In this document: positions 54,901 to 63,258 of the stretch, piece after piece
Numbering within the stretch: position 1 is the first letter of the stretch
Layout of the letters: each line of letters opens with the position of its first letter
Origin: Roseivirga sp.
GTDB lineage: Bacteria > Bacteroidota > Bacteroidia > Cytophagales > Cyclobacteriaceae
NCBI GenBank assembly: GCA_021404565.1
Contig: JAAWWF010000005.1
Coordinates: 337,663 to 401,662 of the forward strand
Direction: 5' to 3'
Length of the DNA: 64,000 nt
The notes under the pieces: generated by a model
Databases searched by the model: none
Seen by the model: the letters and a program-made list of their open reading frames with translations, nothing else
What the model was told of the DNA's origin: nothing
Position numbers and translations under genes: made by a program

Positions 54901-55476
54901 GAACTACCGCTGTACAAGGTGGAAAATCAACAGTATATCCACTATGGTAAGGGAAGTGTGATACTCTACGCACTGCAGGACTATATAGGGGAGGACAGGG
55001 TGAATAACGCGATGCGTAATTTCCTGGAAGAGTTCAGGTACAGCACCCCGTATCCTACCTCGCTCGATTTTCTTAAACATCTGGAGCCAGAAGTACCTGA
55101 TTCGCTTCAATATCTGCTGACGGATTGGTTCAAGGAAATCACCCTCTACGACAACCGCCTGAAGGAGGCTCGTGTAAAAACTCTGGAAAATGGCAAGTTC
55201 CGTGTCACACTGGATATAGAAGCTTATAAGATCAAGGCTGATACTATTGGGACTGAGGTGCAGGTACAGGTTAACGACTGGATTGATATTGGTCTTTATG
55301 CTGATGCTGACGAATCGGAGCTAATTTTTGAAAAGCGTGTGAAATTTGACGGAAAGGACATTCAGCTATCCTTTGATGTCGATCAGCAGCCGGTAAAAGC
55401 AGCCATTGATCCACGAAGAATTCTGATCGAGAGAATCTATTCTGATAATGTAAAAAGGGTAGAAGAAGAGGAGTAA
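51901..55476 (+). CDS. ABC permease fused to an M1-family aminopeptidase domain
   Basis: 1191 residues. The first half has a 12-TM-like permease in two repeats (helices around 17-37, 57-80, 103-125, 140-160, 175-195, 240-260; then 330-350, 370-390, 410-440, 450-470, 480-500 and 530-550, 570-590). The C-terminal half is a gluzincin M1 peptidase: zinc motif H935-E-M-G-H939-QWW, with the third ligand Glu at 959 (TESFSEY), giving HExxH-x19-E rather than the textbook x18. An N-terminal Ig-like/barrel domain of the peptidase is at about 620-800. It pairs with the ATPase 15 bp upstream. Possibly couples peptide transport or sensing to cleavage. Unlike the periplasmic PepN, the peptidase is membrane-tethered. 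Confidence 0.9.
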   Translation: MFKTFFLKELSTGLKRPMVYIFFVVMALLVFFAVVSENVQIGGSIGNVHKNAPYVMTTFVSVLTVFGLLIAAAFFNNAALRDYNYNFNEILFSTPLSKSGYFFGRFCGALILACIPLLGVFFGMVVGTFIGVPMGWIDADKVGPFYMEMFVNNFLIFILPNMFLAGAITYALANKWKSTVISFVGIIVVMVGYIISSTLLSDIDNETIAALTDPFGTTAYSVATKYFTPVEKNTISPSFTGILRQNRLLFSGVSLLVLLASYFSFSFRAKLGGKGKKDKSKVAPVLTLPKPVLHRVFDMRTSWLQFKSFFRIDFLSVVKSTTFKIKFFLMFLLIIASLLGGFEYFGLQSYPVTYKMVDIINGNTAIFSVIVLVFFSGELVWRDRENKINEVIDASPFSSLPSLIAKALSLFIVTTLIYAFGVFVGVIYQLLDGYSNIELDVYFGSFWYSSLALYAVTSTFLIFIQVIMNNKYLAYFVSILYLFLADLLLILLEVNSNLLSLGATPTMIYSDMNGFGPAAKAVVWFNAHWLLFGTLLLLVAGLYVKRGITSGARERRQVAFKNFTRTYARGFMTVCMIWLAVVSFIVYNVHVLNKVPSGDSQEEQAAEYEKKYKKYQHIAQPKLLAASYEIDIFPYDRDVKAKIGASLINQTNEAIDSVHFIINENWGHKIEIPGSELVYNDEEIGYQIFRLSDAMMPGDTLGIEVSAEYITEGFENEVSNSSVIANGTFLNNFGLMPTLGYSTNFELGDKDTRADYDLPEKDRVPKLLADCGPECEINYLSDGKSDWINVETVISTAGDQLAIAPGSLVEEWQKDGRNYYRYRVDHPSQNFYSFISARYEVATRKWNGIDMEVYYDRKHDVNIDKMLDAIEKSLKYYTENFGPYYHKQARIIEFPRYATFAQAFPGTMPYSEGFGFIINLENEDDNNVIDAVIAHEMGHQWWAHQEVSANMQGGTMLTESFSEYSSLMVMKQETDPLKMKDFLKYDMNRYLAGRSGETLKELPLYKVENQQYIHYGKGSVILYALQDYIGEDRVNNAMRNFLEEFRYSTPYPTSLDFLKHLEPEVPDSLQYLLTDWFKEITLYDNRLKEARVKTLENGKFRVTLDIEAYKIKADTIGTEVQVQVNDWIDIGLYADADESELIFEKRVKFDGKDIQLSFDVDQQPVKAAIDPRRILIERIYSDNVKRVEEEE

Positions 55477-55485
55477 GCCATAAAC

Positions 55486-55521
55486 CCTACAGGTTTATCT
55501 TCAAAAGGATGAACCTGTAGG
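55486..55521 (+). terminator. Hairpin after the ABC/M1 operon
   Basis: Stem CCTACAGGTT (55486-55495) with AACCTGTAGG (55512-55521), with further weak pairs inside the loop. The following sequence (CCTGATTAATTTCTG) has no long T run, so termination efficiency is uncertain. Convergent genes meet here. Confidence 0.5.
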
Positions 55522-55552
55522 CCTGATTAATTTCTGTTTACAAAGTAAGAAG

Positions 55553-56227
55553 CTATTTAGTCTTCACGGTCACAGCCAGACTCTTGCCTTCACTAATCTT
55601 ATTGAAGAAGAACTTTTTAAGGCTGATTTTGCGATTTCCATCCTTTTTGTAGTCAGTATTTGAATGCGATTTAATGTCTTTTTCAAAAATCAATATCGAT
55701 TCAAAGTAGGCATCTCCCATAAGGATAGCCGGGTCAAAATGAGAGTCTTCGCTACTGGCCATTTCTTCATTCAAAGCCTTTGAAAAACGGTCCATGCTGG
55801 TGCGTGTAAACTGTTTTTTCTTGCTGGTGAAATAGGTGTACTCTCCGTTATCGTCTTCATTGGCAAAGTAACGGTTGAGGCCATCATTCAATGCATCCAC
55901 ATCCCTGAAGTCAAATGCCATGGTATAGGTCAGGGTCTTCTTATCCATTTCCTGGTTGATGTTGCTGATGCCTGTGACGCCTTCAAGTTTCGCCTTAGCT
56001 TGCTCAAATCCCTCATTCATGCCATTCATGGCATCTTCCATCTCGGTCATTTCGTCCTCCCCAAACATCGTCAACATATTGGCTACCTTGCTCATGTCAA
56101 GCGTCATGGTATAGGTACCGCTTCCGTTTTTCTTGAAAAACACCTTTTCAACGATGTTGATGCAGGAGGTAAAGGAAAAGGCCATAACAATGACCAGAAG
56201 GTTGATAAGGATTCTTCTTTTTAACAT
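55553..56227 (-). CDS. Lipoprotein of unknown function
   Basis: 224 residues; lipobox FTSC lipidates Cys22. The mature protein starts with VEKVFFKKNGSGTYTMTLDMSKVANM, a small beta-sheet opening, followed by acidic helices rich in Met and Glu and a C-terminal basic strand SEGKSLAVTVKTK. Family not recognised. CAAAGATA at 56247-56254 (TATCTTTG on the minus strand) is a fair -7 element. A decayed copy of the last third of this protein lies just upstream (56348-56587). Confidence 0.7.
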   Translation of the reverse strand: MLKRRILINLLVIVMAFSFTSCINIVEKVFFKKNGSGTYTMTLDMSKVANMLTMFGEDEMTEMEDAMNGMNEGFEQAKAKLEGVTGISNINQEMDKKTLTYTMAFDFRDVDALNDGLNRYFANEDDNGEYTYFTSKKKQFTRTSMDRFSKALNEEMASSEDSHFDPAILMGDAYFESILIFEKDIKSHSNTDYKKDGNRKISLKKFFFNKISEGKSLAVTVKTK

Positions 56228-56347
56228 GCGCTTAAGGTTTGAGGCTCAAAGATAGTATTTTAAACACAATAGCGATTTTCAGGCTATTAGACACTGCTAC
56301 AGGGTTTTGTGTCGGTAAAAAGGGTAGCAGGCAGGAAATAGTATGGG

Positions 56348-56587
56348 CTACTTAATTCTCACAGACAGCCCAATCTCCTTGTCCTCATGACGCTTCGTAT
56401 ATAGGTACTTCTTCCAATAGAGATTGTGCCTGTCTACAACCTTGTAGTCGCTGTTCGAGTGTCCCTTGATAGTCCCTTCAAATTCAATGGTTGATTCTGC
56501 CTGAGGATCCTTCATAAGAAGTAAAGCCTTGAGGCTCCCTCCATTCTTATCCAGAAATGTCTTGCTCAAAAAGAATGGAAGCAGTAG
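56348..56587 (-). pseudogene. 3' remnant of a paralogue of the adjacent lipoprotein gene
   Basis: The frame has no ATG and is open only from a stop at 56588-56590; the visible start would be a TTG at 56569. Its translation aligns with the C-terminal third of the 55553-56227 lipoprotein: ALLLMKDPQAESTIEFEGTI against ILMGDAYFESILIFEKDI, then IKGHSNSDYK against IKSHSNTDYK, and a shared end (LSVRIK against VTVKTK). The signal peptide and two-thirds of the protein are gone. It is the leftover of a tandem duplication, cut by the nitroreductase gene region upstream. Confidence 0.65.
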
Positions 56588-56641
56588 CTACACCGGTTAT
56601 ACAAGATTATAGTGCTACAGCTACCATTACGGCAGATATGA

Positions 56642-57370
56642 TCAAAGACTAAAAATAACCTCCTCATTCGGAATACGAAAACGGTCAGAGTAAATCCCTT
56701 TTTCTGAAGCAGGACCACAACCAATTACCATGACTACCTCAGCTTTGAGGGGTAGTTTTAGCAATCTTTTAATCCGAATAGAGTCCATTCCTTCCATAGG
56801 GCAGGTGTCATAGCCTTCAGCCTTCATGCTCAGCATAAAGGTCTGTGCTGCCAGGGCTGCACTTTTATGCACACTGATCCGTACATCGGTACCATTGCCA
56901 TGGCGGACCATCGGCCTTTTCAGCCCTATAAAAAAGAAGAGCACTTTTTTCATAAATCCCCATACCCTGAAGGGATCATTGAAGTAATATTTGGGAATCA
57001 GACTTTTGTAGTAATGGAAAGCTCGTTTCGCCTGCTTATCAGTTCTGTCGCCATAAACATTTTTCATTTCAGCCACCAGGGCCCGTTGGCGTTGGCGCCA
57101 AAGATCAGGTCGGGCAACAAATACCACCATCTCCCTGGCTGTTCTGGCTGCATTCTGTCCCATACAAATCGGAACCATTTTCTCGAGCATAGCGGGTGTT
57201 TTGATCCTGTAAAACTCCCACAATTGCATATTGCTACTGTTTGGAGCCAGTATGGCCCGTTCGATGCTCCGCTTCACGGCCTCATGATCAAAATCAGCTT
57301 CAGCATCATATACCCTCACGGATCTTCTTGCTTCTACAATTTCATTGAATACTTCAGCACTCGGTTTCAT
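56642..57370 (-). CDS. Nitroreductase-family FMN oxidoreductase
   Basis: 242 residues. The FMN-binding start is VEARRSVRVYD (about 13-22), NSSNMQLWEFY follows, and the C-terminal ALAAQTFMLSMKAEGYDTCPMEGMD and VVMVIGCGPASEKGIYSDRFRIP stretches are typical. An insert at about 130-170 is rich in Phe/Lys. Uses NAD(P)H to reduce nitro groups, quinones or flavins; the native substrate is unknown. Starts 1 bp after the DASS transporter stop, so the two form an operon. Confidence 0.88.
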   Translation of the reverse strand: MKPSAEVFNEIVEARRSVRVYDAEADFDHEAVKRSIERAILAPNSSNMQLWEFYRIKTPAMLEKMVPICMGQNAARTAREMVVFVARPDLWRQRQRALVAEMKNVYGDRTDKQAKRAFHYYKSLIPKYYFNDPFRVWGFMKKVLFFFIGLKRPMVRHGNGTDVRISVHKSAALAAQTFMLSMKAEGYDTCPMEGMDSIRIKRLLKLPLKAEVVMVIGCGPASEKGIYSDRFRIPNEEVIFSL

Positions 57371-57371
57371 A

Positions 57372-58823
57372 CTAGTATACCAATGGAATCAGGGTTTGAG
57401 ATAGAATCGCCAGTAGGATAATGGCGATGATATTGAGGAGGAAGCCTGCCCTGATCATCTCTTTCATACGAATCATACCACTGGAGAAAACAATGGCATT
57501 AGGAGGTGTGGAAATAGGCATCATGAAAGCATAGCTGGCCGCCAGTGTTACAGGCAGCGAAAGATGAACGGGATCGACCCCCATGCTGTTGGCAATGCCC
57601 AGCACTACCGGGATAAAGATAACGGCAAGTGCAATATTACTCATGACCTCGGTCATAAAGAGCATAAAGGAACATAGTCCGATGATGAGCAGAAGCTCAT
57701 TCATTTCTCCATTGCCTGCTATGGCGTCACCCACCGTCTGCACAATGTTAACACTTTCCATGGCCCTGGCCAACGCCATACCCCCTCCAAACAGGAGCAG
57801 GATACCCCAGGGCAACCTTTGGGTAGCTTTCCATTCCATAAGGAATTTGCCCTCCTTCAATTTCAGAGGGGTAATAAACATAAGAATACCACCTGCAATT
57901 GCTATGACGGTATCGTTAAGCACTTTGGTGTCCAGCCAGTTGTTAATACTACCGCGAAGAATCCATGCGCTGGCCGTAAGTATAAAGATTACGCCTACGA
58001 GCTTTTCCGCTTTTGATACGGGGCCAAGCTCATCTATTTGGTCATCAATTACCTGAGCCGATGCTGAGAGTTGGTTGACTTTGCTTGGGTAAAGCACCCT
58101 GGTCAAAAGAAAATAGGCGATGAAAAGCATAATGGCACAGATCGGCAAGCCCACTGCCAGGTATTTGGAGAAACCAACTTCGTAATCCGCGAGATCACTC
58201 ATGAAACCCACCCAGGCTACATTCGGTGGAGTACCAATAATGGTGGCCGTACCGCCAATGTTAGCAGCATAGGCAATCCCTATCATCAATGACAAGGCAA
58301 ACCTTTTTCTGCCTTTATCCTCCGTACCGGAATCAGTGCCGAGCAGACTGGTTATGGAAAGTGCAATGGGAAGCATCATTACCGTGGTGGCTGTATTACT
58401 GATCCACATGCTGATAAAGGCAGTGGTGAGCATAAATCCCAGAATGATGCCATTGGGATTGGTACCTGTAAGCTTTATGAGGTTTAGTGCAATGCGTTTA
58501 TGGAGGTTATGCTCCTCCATGGCCAGCCCGAGCATAAAGCCCCCCATAAACAGGTAAATGGTGGGATGAGCGTAAGGAGCCGTAGCTTCGTTGATCGTGA
58601 AAATCCCTGTCAGGGGAAAAAGCACCATAGGAAGCATGGAAGTAACCGGAATAGGGGCTGCTTCTGTAATCCACCAGGTAATCATCCAGGAAGCAATGCC
58701 GATGACTTTCCAGGCCTCAGGACTCAGCAGGCCTGAGGGAACTACAAGCGGAATAAGAAAAAAGAGAAATGGGCCGAAAAGAAGGCCAAAGACTTTAGCA
58801 CCAGTAAACTGCGGTTGTTTCAA
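57372..58823 (-). CDS. SLC13/DASS-family sodium:dicarboxylate symporter
   Basis: 483 residues, about 11-12 TM helices in two inverted repeats. Both SNT-type substrate motifs are present: ISNTATTVMMLPIAL (about 140) and the second repeat's TEVMSNIALAVIF, with PISTPPNAIVFSSG as the closing motif. Imports succinate or other C4-dicarboxylates (or sulfate) with Na+. The only available start is a TTG at 58823: the frame is closed by a TAA 6 bp upstream and the next ATG is 46 codons in. Coupled to the nitroreductase gene. Confidence 0.9.
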   Translation of the reverse strand: MKQPQFTGAKVFGLLFGPFLFFLIPLVVPSGLLSPEAWKVIGIASWMITWWITEAAPIPVTSMLPMVLFPLTGIFTINEATAPYAHPTIYLFMGGFMLGLAMEEHNLHKRIALNLIKLTGTNPNGIILGFMLTTAFISMWISNTATTVMMLPIALSITSLLGTDSGTEDKGRKRFALSLMIGIAYAANIGGTATIIGTPPNVAWVGFMSDLADYEVGFSKYLAVGLPICAIMLFIAYFLLTRVLYPSKVNQLSASAQVIDDQIDELGPVSKAEKLVGVIFILTASAWILRGSINNWLDTKVLNDTVIAIAGGILMFITPLKLKEGKFLMEWKATQRLPWGILLLFGGGMALARAMESVNIVQTVGDAIAGNGEMNELLLIIGLCSFMLFMTEVMSNIALAVIFIPVVLGIANSMGVDPVHLSLPVTLAASYAFMMPISTPPNAIVFSSGMIRMKEMIRAGFLLNIIAIILLAILSQTLIPLVY

Positions 58824-59121
58824 AGCTTAAGAAGATTGACAAGCTACGAAATTAAGAGTTTCACAATAGGATTAGATGACACCTGTCAAAATTGTCGGCC
58901 GCCTGTCCTAAAAGCATTGCGTAGAGAGAGGGTAAAGTCTGCGTATGGGCCTGTCATTATGAGAGAATGCCTGTATTCTGCGTAGAATGACACTGAGGAG
59001 TAAATAGCTTCGGAATTTGAGTGTTTTTGAGGGATTTGGGAGTGTTTTAAATTAGAAAAGGGTGCCTAGAGACACCCTTTCCACTTCAACCTTAAAATAC
59101 TAAAAACTAACTAACTATATC
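58824..59121. other. Non-coding region with stem-loops, upstream of the DASS operon
   Basis: No credible gene. A compound hairpin has outer arms TGTCATT (58952-58958) and AATGACA (58986-58992), and an inner AGAAT/ATTCT stem. A second hairpin at 59057-59080 (AAAGGGTG/CACCCTTT) is followed on the minus strand by TTTTCTAATTT and could end a minus-strand transcript. Nothing else was recognised. Confidence 0.45.
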
Positions 59122-59325
59122 TTAAAACGGATTCTCAAAGAATTTTATTCTGAAAGCCTCCTCTTTTCGTTTCTTTTTAGAATTAACTTCTGCTCTACTA
59201 TACAGTGAAAAGGGGCGATTAGTTTCATAAAATCGGTTAATTTTTTTCAGTCTTGGGTTAAAAGGAATAGAAGGCTGATGTATGGCAAATAAGGTGGCTT
59301 GCAAACGACAATCAAGTGCTGTCAT
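59122..59325 (-). CDS. Doubtful small basic protein
   Basis: 67 residues from ATG 59325, rich in Arg, Lys, Asn and Phe ([33 protein letters not shown]). It is divergent from sucD and is followed 42 bp downstream by a minus-strand hairpin, which gives some support. However there is no homologue recognised, no signal peptide and no upstream promoter motif. May be a chance frame in the leader region. Confidence 0.3.
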   Translation of the reverse strand: MTALDCRLQATLFAIHQPSIPFNPRLKKINRFYETNRPFSLYSRAEVNSKKKRKEEAFRIKFFENPF

Positions 59326-59328
59326 TCC

Positions 59329-59359
59329 TTTGGCGGAGACATTTATTGTTCTATTTTTG
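59329..59359 (+). promoter_or_regulatory. Bacteroidetes-type promoter of sucD
   Basis: TTTG at 59329-59332, a spacer of exactly 19 bases, then TATTTTTG at 59352-59359: an exact match to TTTG-N19-TAnnTTTG. The element ends 22 bp before the sucD ATG, so the leader is short. Confidence 0.78.
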
Positions 59360-59381
59360 CCACGAATTTAAACCTGTTGAA

Positions 59382-60257
59382 ATGAGCGTTCTAGTTAATA
59401 AGGATTCCAAAATTATAGTTCAGGGTTTTACCGGCACCGAAGGTACTTTTCACGCTGGTCAGATGATTGATTACGGAACCAATGTGGTGGGGGGAGTTAC
59501 TCCCGGAAAAGGTGGGAAAGAGCACCTGGGGAAACCAGTTTTTAACTCTGTTGAGGAAGCTGTTGTGCAAACCGGAGCGGATGTTTCGATCATTTTTGTA
59601 CCACCGGCTTTTGCTGCTGATGCTATTATGGAAGCTGCTGATGCAGGTATTAAAGTAATTATCGCTATTACGGAAGGTATTCCTGTTAAGGATATGGTAA
59701 TGGCTAAAGAATATATCAAGGGTAAGTCTGTTACGCTCGTTGGACCTAACTGTCCTGGTGTTATCACACCTGATGAGGCTAAAGTGGGTATCATGCCAGG
59801 CTTCGTTTTCAAAAAAGGTCGGGTAGGTTTAGTATCTAAATCAGGGACTTTGACTTACGAAGCAGCAGATCAGTTGGCTAAGGCTGGTTTGGGTATCTCT
59901 ACCGCAATCGGTATTGGTGGTGACCCAATCATTGGTACACCTACAAAACAAGCAGTTCAGCTACTGATGGAAGATCCTGAAACTGATGCCATCGTAATGA
60001 TCGGTGAGATTGGTGGAAACTACGAAGCGCTTGCTGCTGACTACATCAAAAGTACTGGTAATGCAAAACCTGTAGTAGGCTTTATTGCCGGCCAAACAGC
60101 GCCTCCTGGTAGAAGAATGGGACATGCAGGAGCCATTATTGGTGGAGCTGAAGATACGGCTGAAGCCAAGATGAAGATTATGGCTGAGTGTGGCATACAC
60201 GTAGTACAGTCCCCGGCCGATATCGGAGAGACTATGGCAAAAGTATTGAACGGGTAA
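59382..60257 (+). CDS. sucD: Succinate-CoA ligase alpha subunit
   Basis: 291 residues from ATG 59382 (an open frame goes back to 59316 but the family starts at [15 protein letters not shown]). CoA-binding Rossmann domain with [18 protein letters not shown] and [11 protein letters not shown]; the ligase domain has the phospho-histidine loop GHAGAIIGG (H248) and GPNCPGVI. Makes succinyl-CoA from succinate, CoA and a nucleoside triphosphate, or the reverse in the TCA cycle. The beta subunit sucC is not adjacent, so the complex is encoded at two loci. Strong promoter and terminator: monocistronic. Confidence 0.97.
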   Translation: MSVLVNKDSKIIVQGFTGTEGTFHAGQMIDYGTNVVGGVTPGKGGKEHLGKPVFNSVEEAVVQTGADVSIIFVPPAFAADAIMEAADAGIKVIIAITEGIPVKDMVMAKEYIKGKSVTLVGPNCPGVITPDEAKVGIMPGFVFKKGRVGLVSKSGTLTYEAADQLAKAGLGISTAIGIGGDPIIGTPTKQAVQLLMEDPETDAIVMIGEIGGNYEALAADYIKSTGNAKPVVGFIAGQTAPPGRRMGHAGAIIGGAEDTAEAKMKIMAECGIHVVQSPADIGETMAKVLNG

Positions 60258-60282
60258 TAGCCGTTTTCCATAAAAATTACAG

Positions 60283-60307
60283 AGACCGGCTTGCCGGTCT
60301 TTTTTTA
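60283..60307 (+). terminator. Terminator of sucD
   Basis: Stem AGACCGGC (60283-60290) with GCCGGTCT (60293-60300), two-base loop, followed by seven T. It begins 26 bp after the sucD stop. Confidence 0.93.
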
Positions 60308-60534
60308 TGCAAAAAAAATAAGATGTTCTCATCTACAGCGTCTTTCAAGTTAAATCGACCTTGTATACGGAGCTCATGCAAAAATTGAGTTAGGTCAGTT
60401 AAAACCTTCTTTTTATTGACTCTTGATCGAAAGAATATGAAGTCTCACCTCCAGGCTTGAATCCGCTAGTTTTATGTCCTTGAAATAAACGTTTATACGG
60501 TGGTTGGTGAGAAGAACCAGGTTGTCTGGTAAAC

Positions 60535-61707
60535 TTAGAAATTTTGAATACTATAGAGGTTAAATGTGATACCATTTTTTGCATGTTGATCATCCTTTGC
60601 TGCACATCGTACAAATCTGCCTCCTTTTAGATAAATCGTTTTGCTTCTTCCTGAGGATTTTGGTAGGATGAAGTTAGACGAGAGCTTGCCTTGTGAGGTT
60701 ACAACCATTCGGTTTTGTTTTTTCCCACCAGGAGAAATGGTAGAATATTCAATGAAAATATGGTCACCCATGGCAAAAGAGTAGTTAATGCCGAGTCCTT
60801 TCCTTAGAATGTTCAGAACTTCTTTTCCCATACCGAAGGCTGGATTAAAGTCTTTTCTCTGATCTTCGAATAACAATCCTTCACTTTTTGGCAAACCAAA
60901 GTTCAAATCGAAACTTTCTTGGGGCCTCAGCTTGTTTTGGTAGTCATATCGATAAAGTGTTCGCTCAAGGGGGAGCAGGACATTAAGTATCCCTTTGTGC
61001 TCATTAATAGAGGCAAAAGGTGTGAATCTTGGGTAAAAATGAGTTTCAGAAAGATACATGCTCTGTTTGGGAAAAGAGATGATACTGTCAAGTTTGCTGA
61101 CGCTGAGATCAACCCAATACAATATTTTTGAACTCATAAAAAAGTCATGAGAGTAGACCTCATCTGGTTTGAGTTCCGCCTTTGCCTCTATGAGGATATG
61201 ATGCCCGTTAAAGTCAAATACCAAGGGCTTTCTTTCGATGGTTCTCAGGTATGGCCCTTTCCAAGTGTTAACCCGGGGGGTTGATTTAAGGAATCTCCAA
61301 TTGCTGTCATAGAGGTTGTAGCTAATCTCGGACTTTATAAATCTGAGATTGTTTCCGATAATAGCAAGTGATGCTACTGACTTGCCCTGAAGGCGAAGTT
61401 TTGGATCCTTGGAGTCGACTTGATTGACCAGTTCACCATGATGGTTAAACTCAAGAATTGTTTTGCTCTCACCATCAAAAGCCAGAAAGCTAAGCTTTCC
61501 GTCAGACTCTGAGATGTCCATTAGCTGTAGATGTCCATTGTATTGAAGTGTGAAACTACCCGATTTCACAAACGGATCAGAGCCCGTTACAGGGGCAGTT
61601 TGACCATGTAGTGAACACAAGAATGAGGAAATAAAGTAAAGGGCTAATCGATAGCGTAACTTACAAAGTGATAGTTTCCCAAATACCTTGGTTTTGTGGC
61701 GAGCCAT
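60535..61707 (-). CDS. Second beta-propeller protein of the large peptide cassette (secreted, not a lipoprotein)
   Basis: 390 residues with a long basic n-region (MARHKTKVFGKLSLCKLRYR) and a hydrophobic core (LALYFISSFLCSLHGQ) ending in signal-peptidase-I style; there is no lipobox. The mature chain is a beta-propeller-like series of blades: LQYNGHLQLMDISESDGKLSFLAFDG, TILEFNHHGELVNQVD, NWRFLKSTPRVNTWKGPY, RTLYRYDYQNKLRPQESFDLNFG. It is a distant relative of the TolB-like propellers of cassette 1. Its start overlaps the upstream CxxC lipoprotein by 47 bp, an unusually long overlap, with no internal ATG as alternative. Last gene of the five-gene minus-strand cassette. Confidence 0.7.
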   Translation of the reverse strand: MARHKTKVFGKLSLCKLRYRLALYFISSFLCSLHGQTAPVTGSDPFVKSGSFTLQYNGHLQLMDISESDGKLSFLAFDGESKTILEFNHHGELVNQVDSKDPKLRLQGKSVASLAIIGNNLRFIKSEISYNLYDSNWRFLKSTPRVNTWKGPYLRTIERKPLVFDFNGHHILIEAKAELKPDEVYSHDFFMSSKILYWVDLSVSKLDSIISFPKQSMYLSETHFYPRFTPFASINEHKGILNVLLPLERTLYRYDYQNKLRPQESFDLNFGLPKSEGLLFEDQRKDFNPAFGMGKEVLNILRKGLGINYSFAMGDHIFIEYSTISPGGKKQNRMVVTSQGKLSSNFILPKSSGRSKTIYLKGGRFVRCAAKDDQHAKNGITFNLYSIQNF

Positions 61708-62116
61708 ACTCCTTATTTAATCTGTTGCCATTAATTTTTACTATTACCGGATATATGCTGTTAAAACCAGACTTATACATGCTGTCTTTACGGTCAAAAA
61801 AGACATTTGGACTTTCCATAATATAATCACCCAACTTGATTCTCAGAAGCTTTTCAGAGTCATAATTAGTAAATACGAAGATATATTTTGTTTGACTCTC
61901 ATAATGTTCTTTCAAAAACTGTTCAGCTTTGTAGATGCAGGGAGGACAGCCATTACCTGGTACAATGATAAAGTATTGATCGCCAGTTAACGAGAATGAC
62001 TCTTTTGCAAAGCCAATCTGCTCAAGATTATTCTGAAATGAAATAAACTCCTCTTTGCTGGTACAGGATTGGAGAGCAAAGACAAATAACAAGAACACGA
62101 ATTTAAGGGACTTCAT
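61661..62116 (-). CDS. CxxC thioredoxin-like lipoprotein (cassette 2)
   Basis: 151 residues from ATG 62116, which overlaps the propeller gene stop by 14 bp. The lipobox LQSC lipidates Cys18. A strand GDQYFIIVPGNGC leads to C57-P-P-C60, followed by a helix (IYKAEQFLKEHYES) and strand YIFVFTNYD. A strand SIYPVIVKINGN supplies a Pro at the usual thioredoxin cis-Pro site, so this copy keeps a more complete active-site layout than the one at 11.2-11.7 kb. Member of an operon with two peptides and two propellers. Redox action on the Cys-rich peptides is a hypothesis. Confidence 0.75.
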   Translation of the reverse strand: MKSLKFVFLLFVFALQSCTSKEEFISFQNNLEQIGFAKESFSLTGDQYFIIVPGNGCPPCIYKAEQFLKEHYESQTKYIFVFTNYDSEKLLRIKLGDYIMESPNVFFDRKDSMYKSGFNSIYPVIVKINGNRLNKEYGSPQNQGIWETITL

Positions 62117-63245
62117 TCTCGATGATAAAAGTGTGAAATGAAAGGACATCTTCATTTTCAGAAAAGTCAGTTTTAGAAGCTAAGTTGAGACCTTCCTTAC
62201 TAACGAATATCATTCTGAAGTCATAATCTTCCTTGTTGAAGTCAAATTCACCGACTATCTTTTTTGATGTCTTGTCTATTACAATTACTGACATTTTCGA
62301 ATCCATAACGCCCGGTTTATAGTCTGTCGCTTGATTTGGGTACTCTGCAAGGCGATATATATAGTTCCGGTAAGGATCATGGTATACTCCATAGTAGCGT
62401 GGTGAAGTGGCATAGTATTTAAAAACTTCTTCTTTTGTGGGTGAAGCATTTGGGTCTTTTGAGTAGGGAGTCAGTTCAGAGAAATGCCTACTAGGGGTGG
62501 GAAGTTCAATCTTGACATCTTTAAGGTCACTAATGATTAGCTTATCATAGTTGCTATAACTGATATAATACAAATTATGCTCTGGATCATAGTCGTAATA
62601 GATAAGGTTCATTGCTGTACCCCCCCAGTGAACCAGGTTATTGATTTCCGGCCTCTGTAACCTATATTCAATACTATCGGTGTTCATGTCGTACTCAATG
62701 AAGGGGCTTTCTATATTTTCAATTTGAGGAATTTTGATGATCATACTCGCGACTACTATTTTGTCATCGACAATGGTAAGAGGCGTCTTTGAGCTTCCAG
62801 TCGGAAAAGGGAAACCTTTGTTTACTCCCTTTGGTGCCATATTGAATTTATTCAAAACATTACCATTATGGTCAATTATAGAGATGACTCCTTTCCAGCC
62901 GTCAAGGACAAAAATTGAATCTCGGCTATGGACAAAAAAGGCGTCAATTCTGCGACCAATCCCGTTAGGCCCTTCCAGAAAGTAAGGGTATCTCTCGAGA
63001 ATCTTCCCATTATTGAGATTATAACGATATATGTGTTGTGAGTTGGTGTTTATGGTATACAGAGAAGGAGTTTTATTTTCTAAAGAATATTGAAGAAAAG
63101 GCGATACGAAACCTGTGACACTATCTAATTCTAAATTGAATTCCCGAACCTTAAGAGGATTCAGTTCTGTGTTTTGACTCCCTGTATTTTCCTGACAACT
63201 CAAACACACGATTGCCAAAAATGTAATTATGAGACTATTTTTCAT
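62103..63245 (-). CDS. Beta-propeller lipoprotein (DUF4221-like) of cassette 2
   Basis: 380 residues from ATG 63245; the longer frame upstream overlaps the peptide gene in another frame and is not used. The lipobox VCLSC lipidates Cys17. The mature part has propeller-type blades (IYRYNLNNGKILERYPYFLEGPNGIG, IFVLDGWKGVISIIDHNGNVLNKF, MSVIVIDKTSKKIVGEFDF) that resemble DUF4221/6-bladed families. The gene starts 46 bp after the peptide stop, with a hairpin between them, and is overlapped by the CxxC lipoprotein: the same order as in cassette 1 at 9.9-11.7 kb. Role unknown. Confidence 0.75.
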   Translation of the reverse strand: MKNSLIITFLAIVCLSCQENTGSQNTELNPLKVREFNLELDSVTGFVSPFLQYSLENKTPSLYTINTNSQHIYRYNLNNGKILERYPYFLEGPNGIGRRIDAFFVHSRDSIFVLDGWKGVISIIDHNGNVLNKFNMAPKGVNKGFPFPTGSSKTPLTIVDDKIVVASMIIKIPQIENIESPFIEYDMNTDSIEYRLQRPEINNLVHWGGTAMNLIYYDYDPEHNLYYISYSNYDKLIISDLKDVKIELPTPSRHFSELTPYSKDPNASPTKEEVFKYYATSPRYYGVYHDPYRNYIYRLAEYPNQATDYKPGVMDSKMSVIVIDKTSKKIVGEFDFNKEDYDFRMIFVSKEGLNLASKTDFSENEDVLSFHTFIIENEVP

Positions 63246-63258
63246 TTTCAAGAAATTG

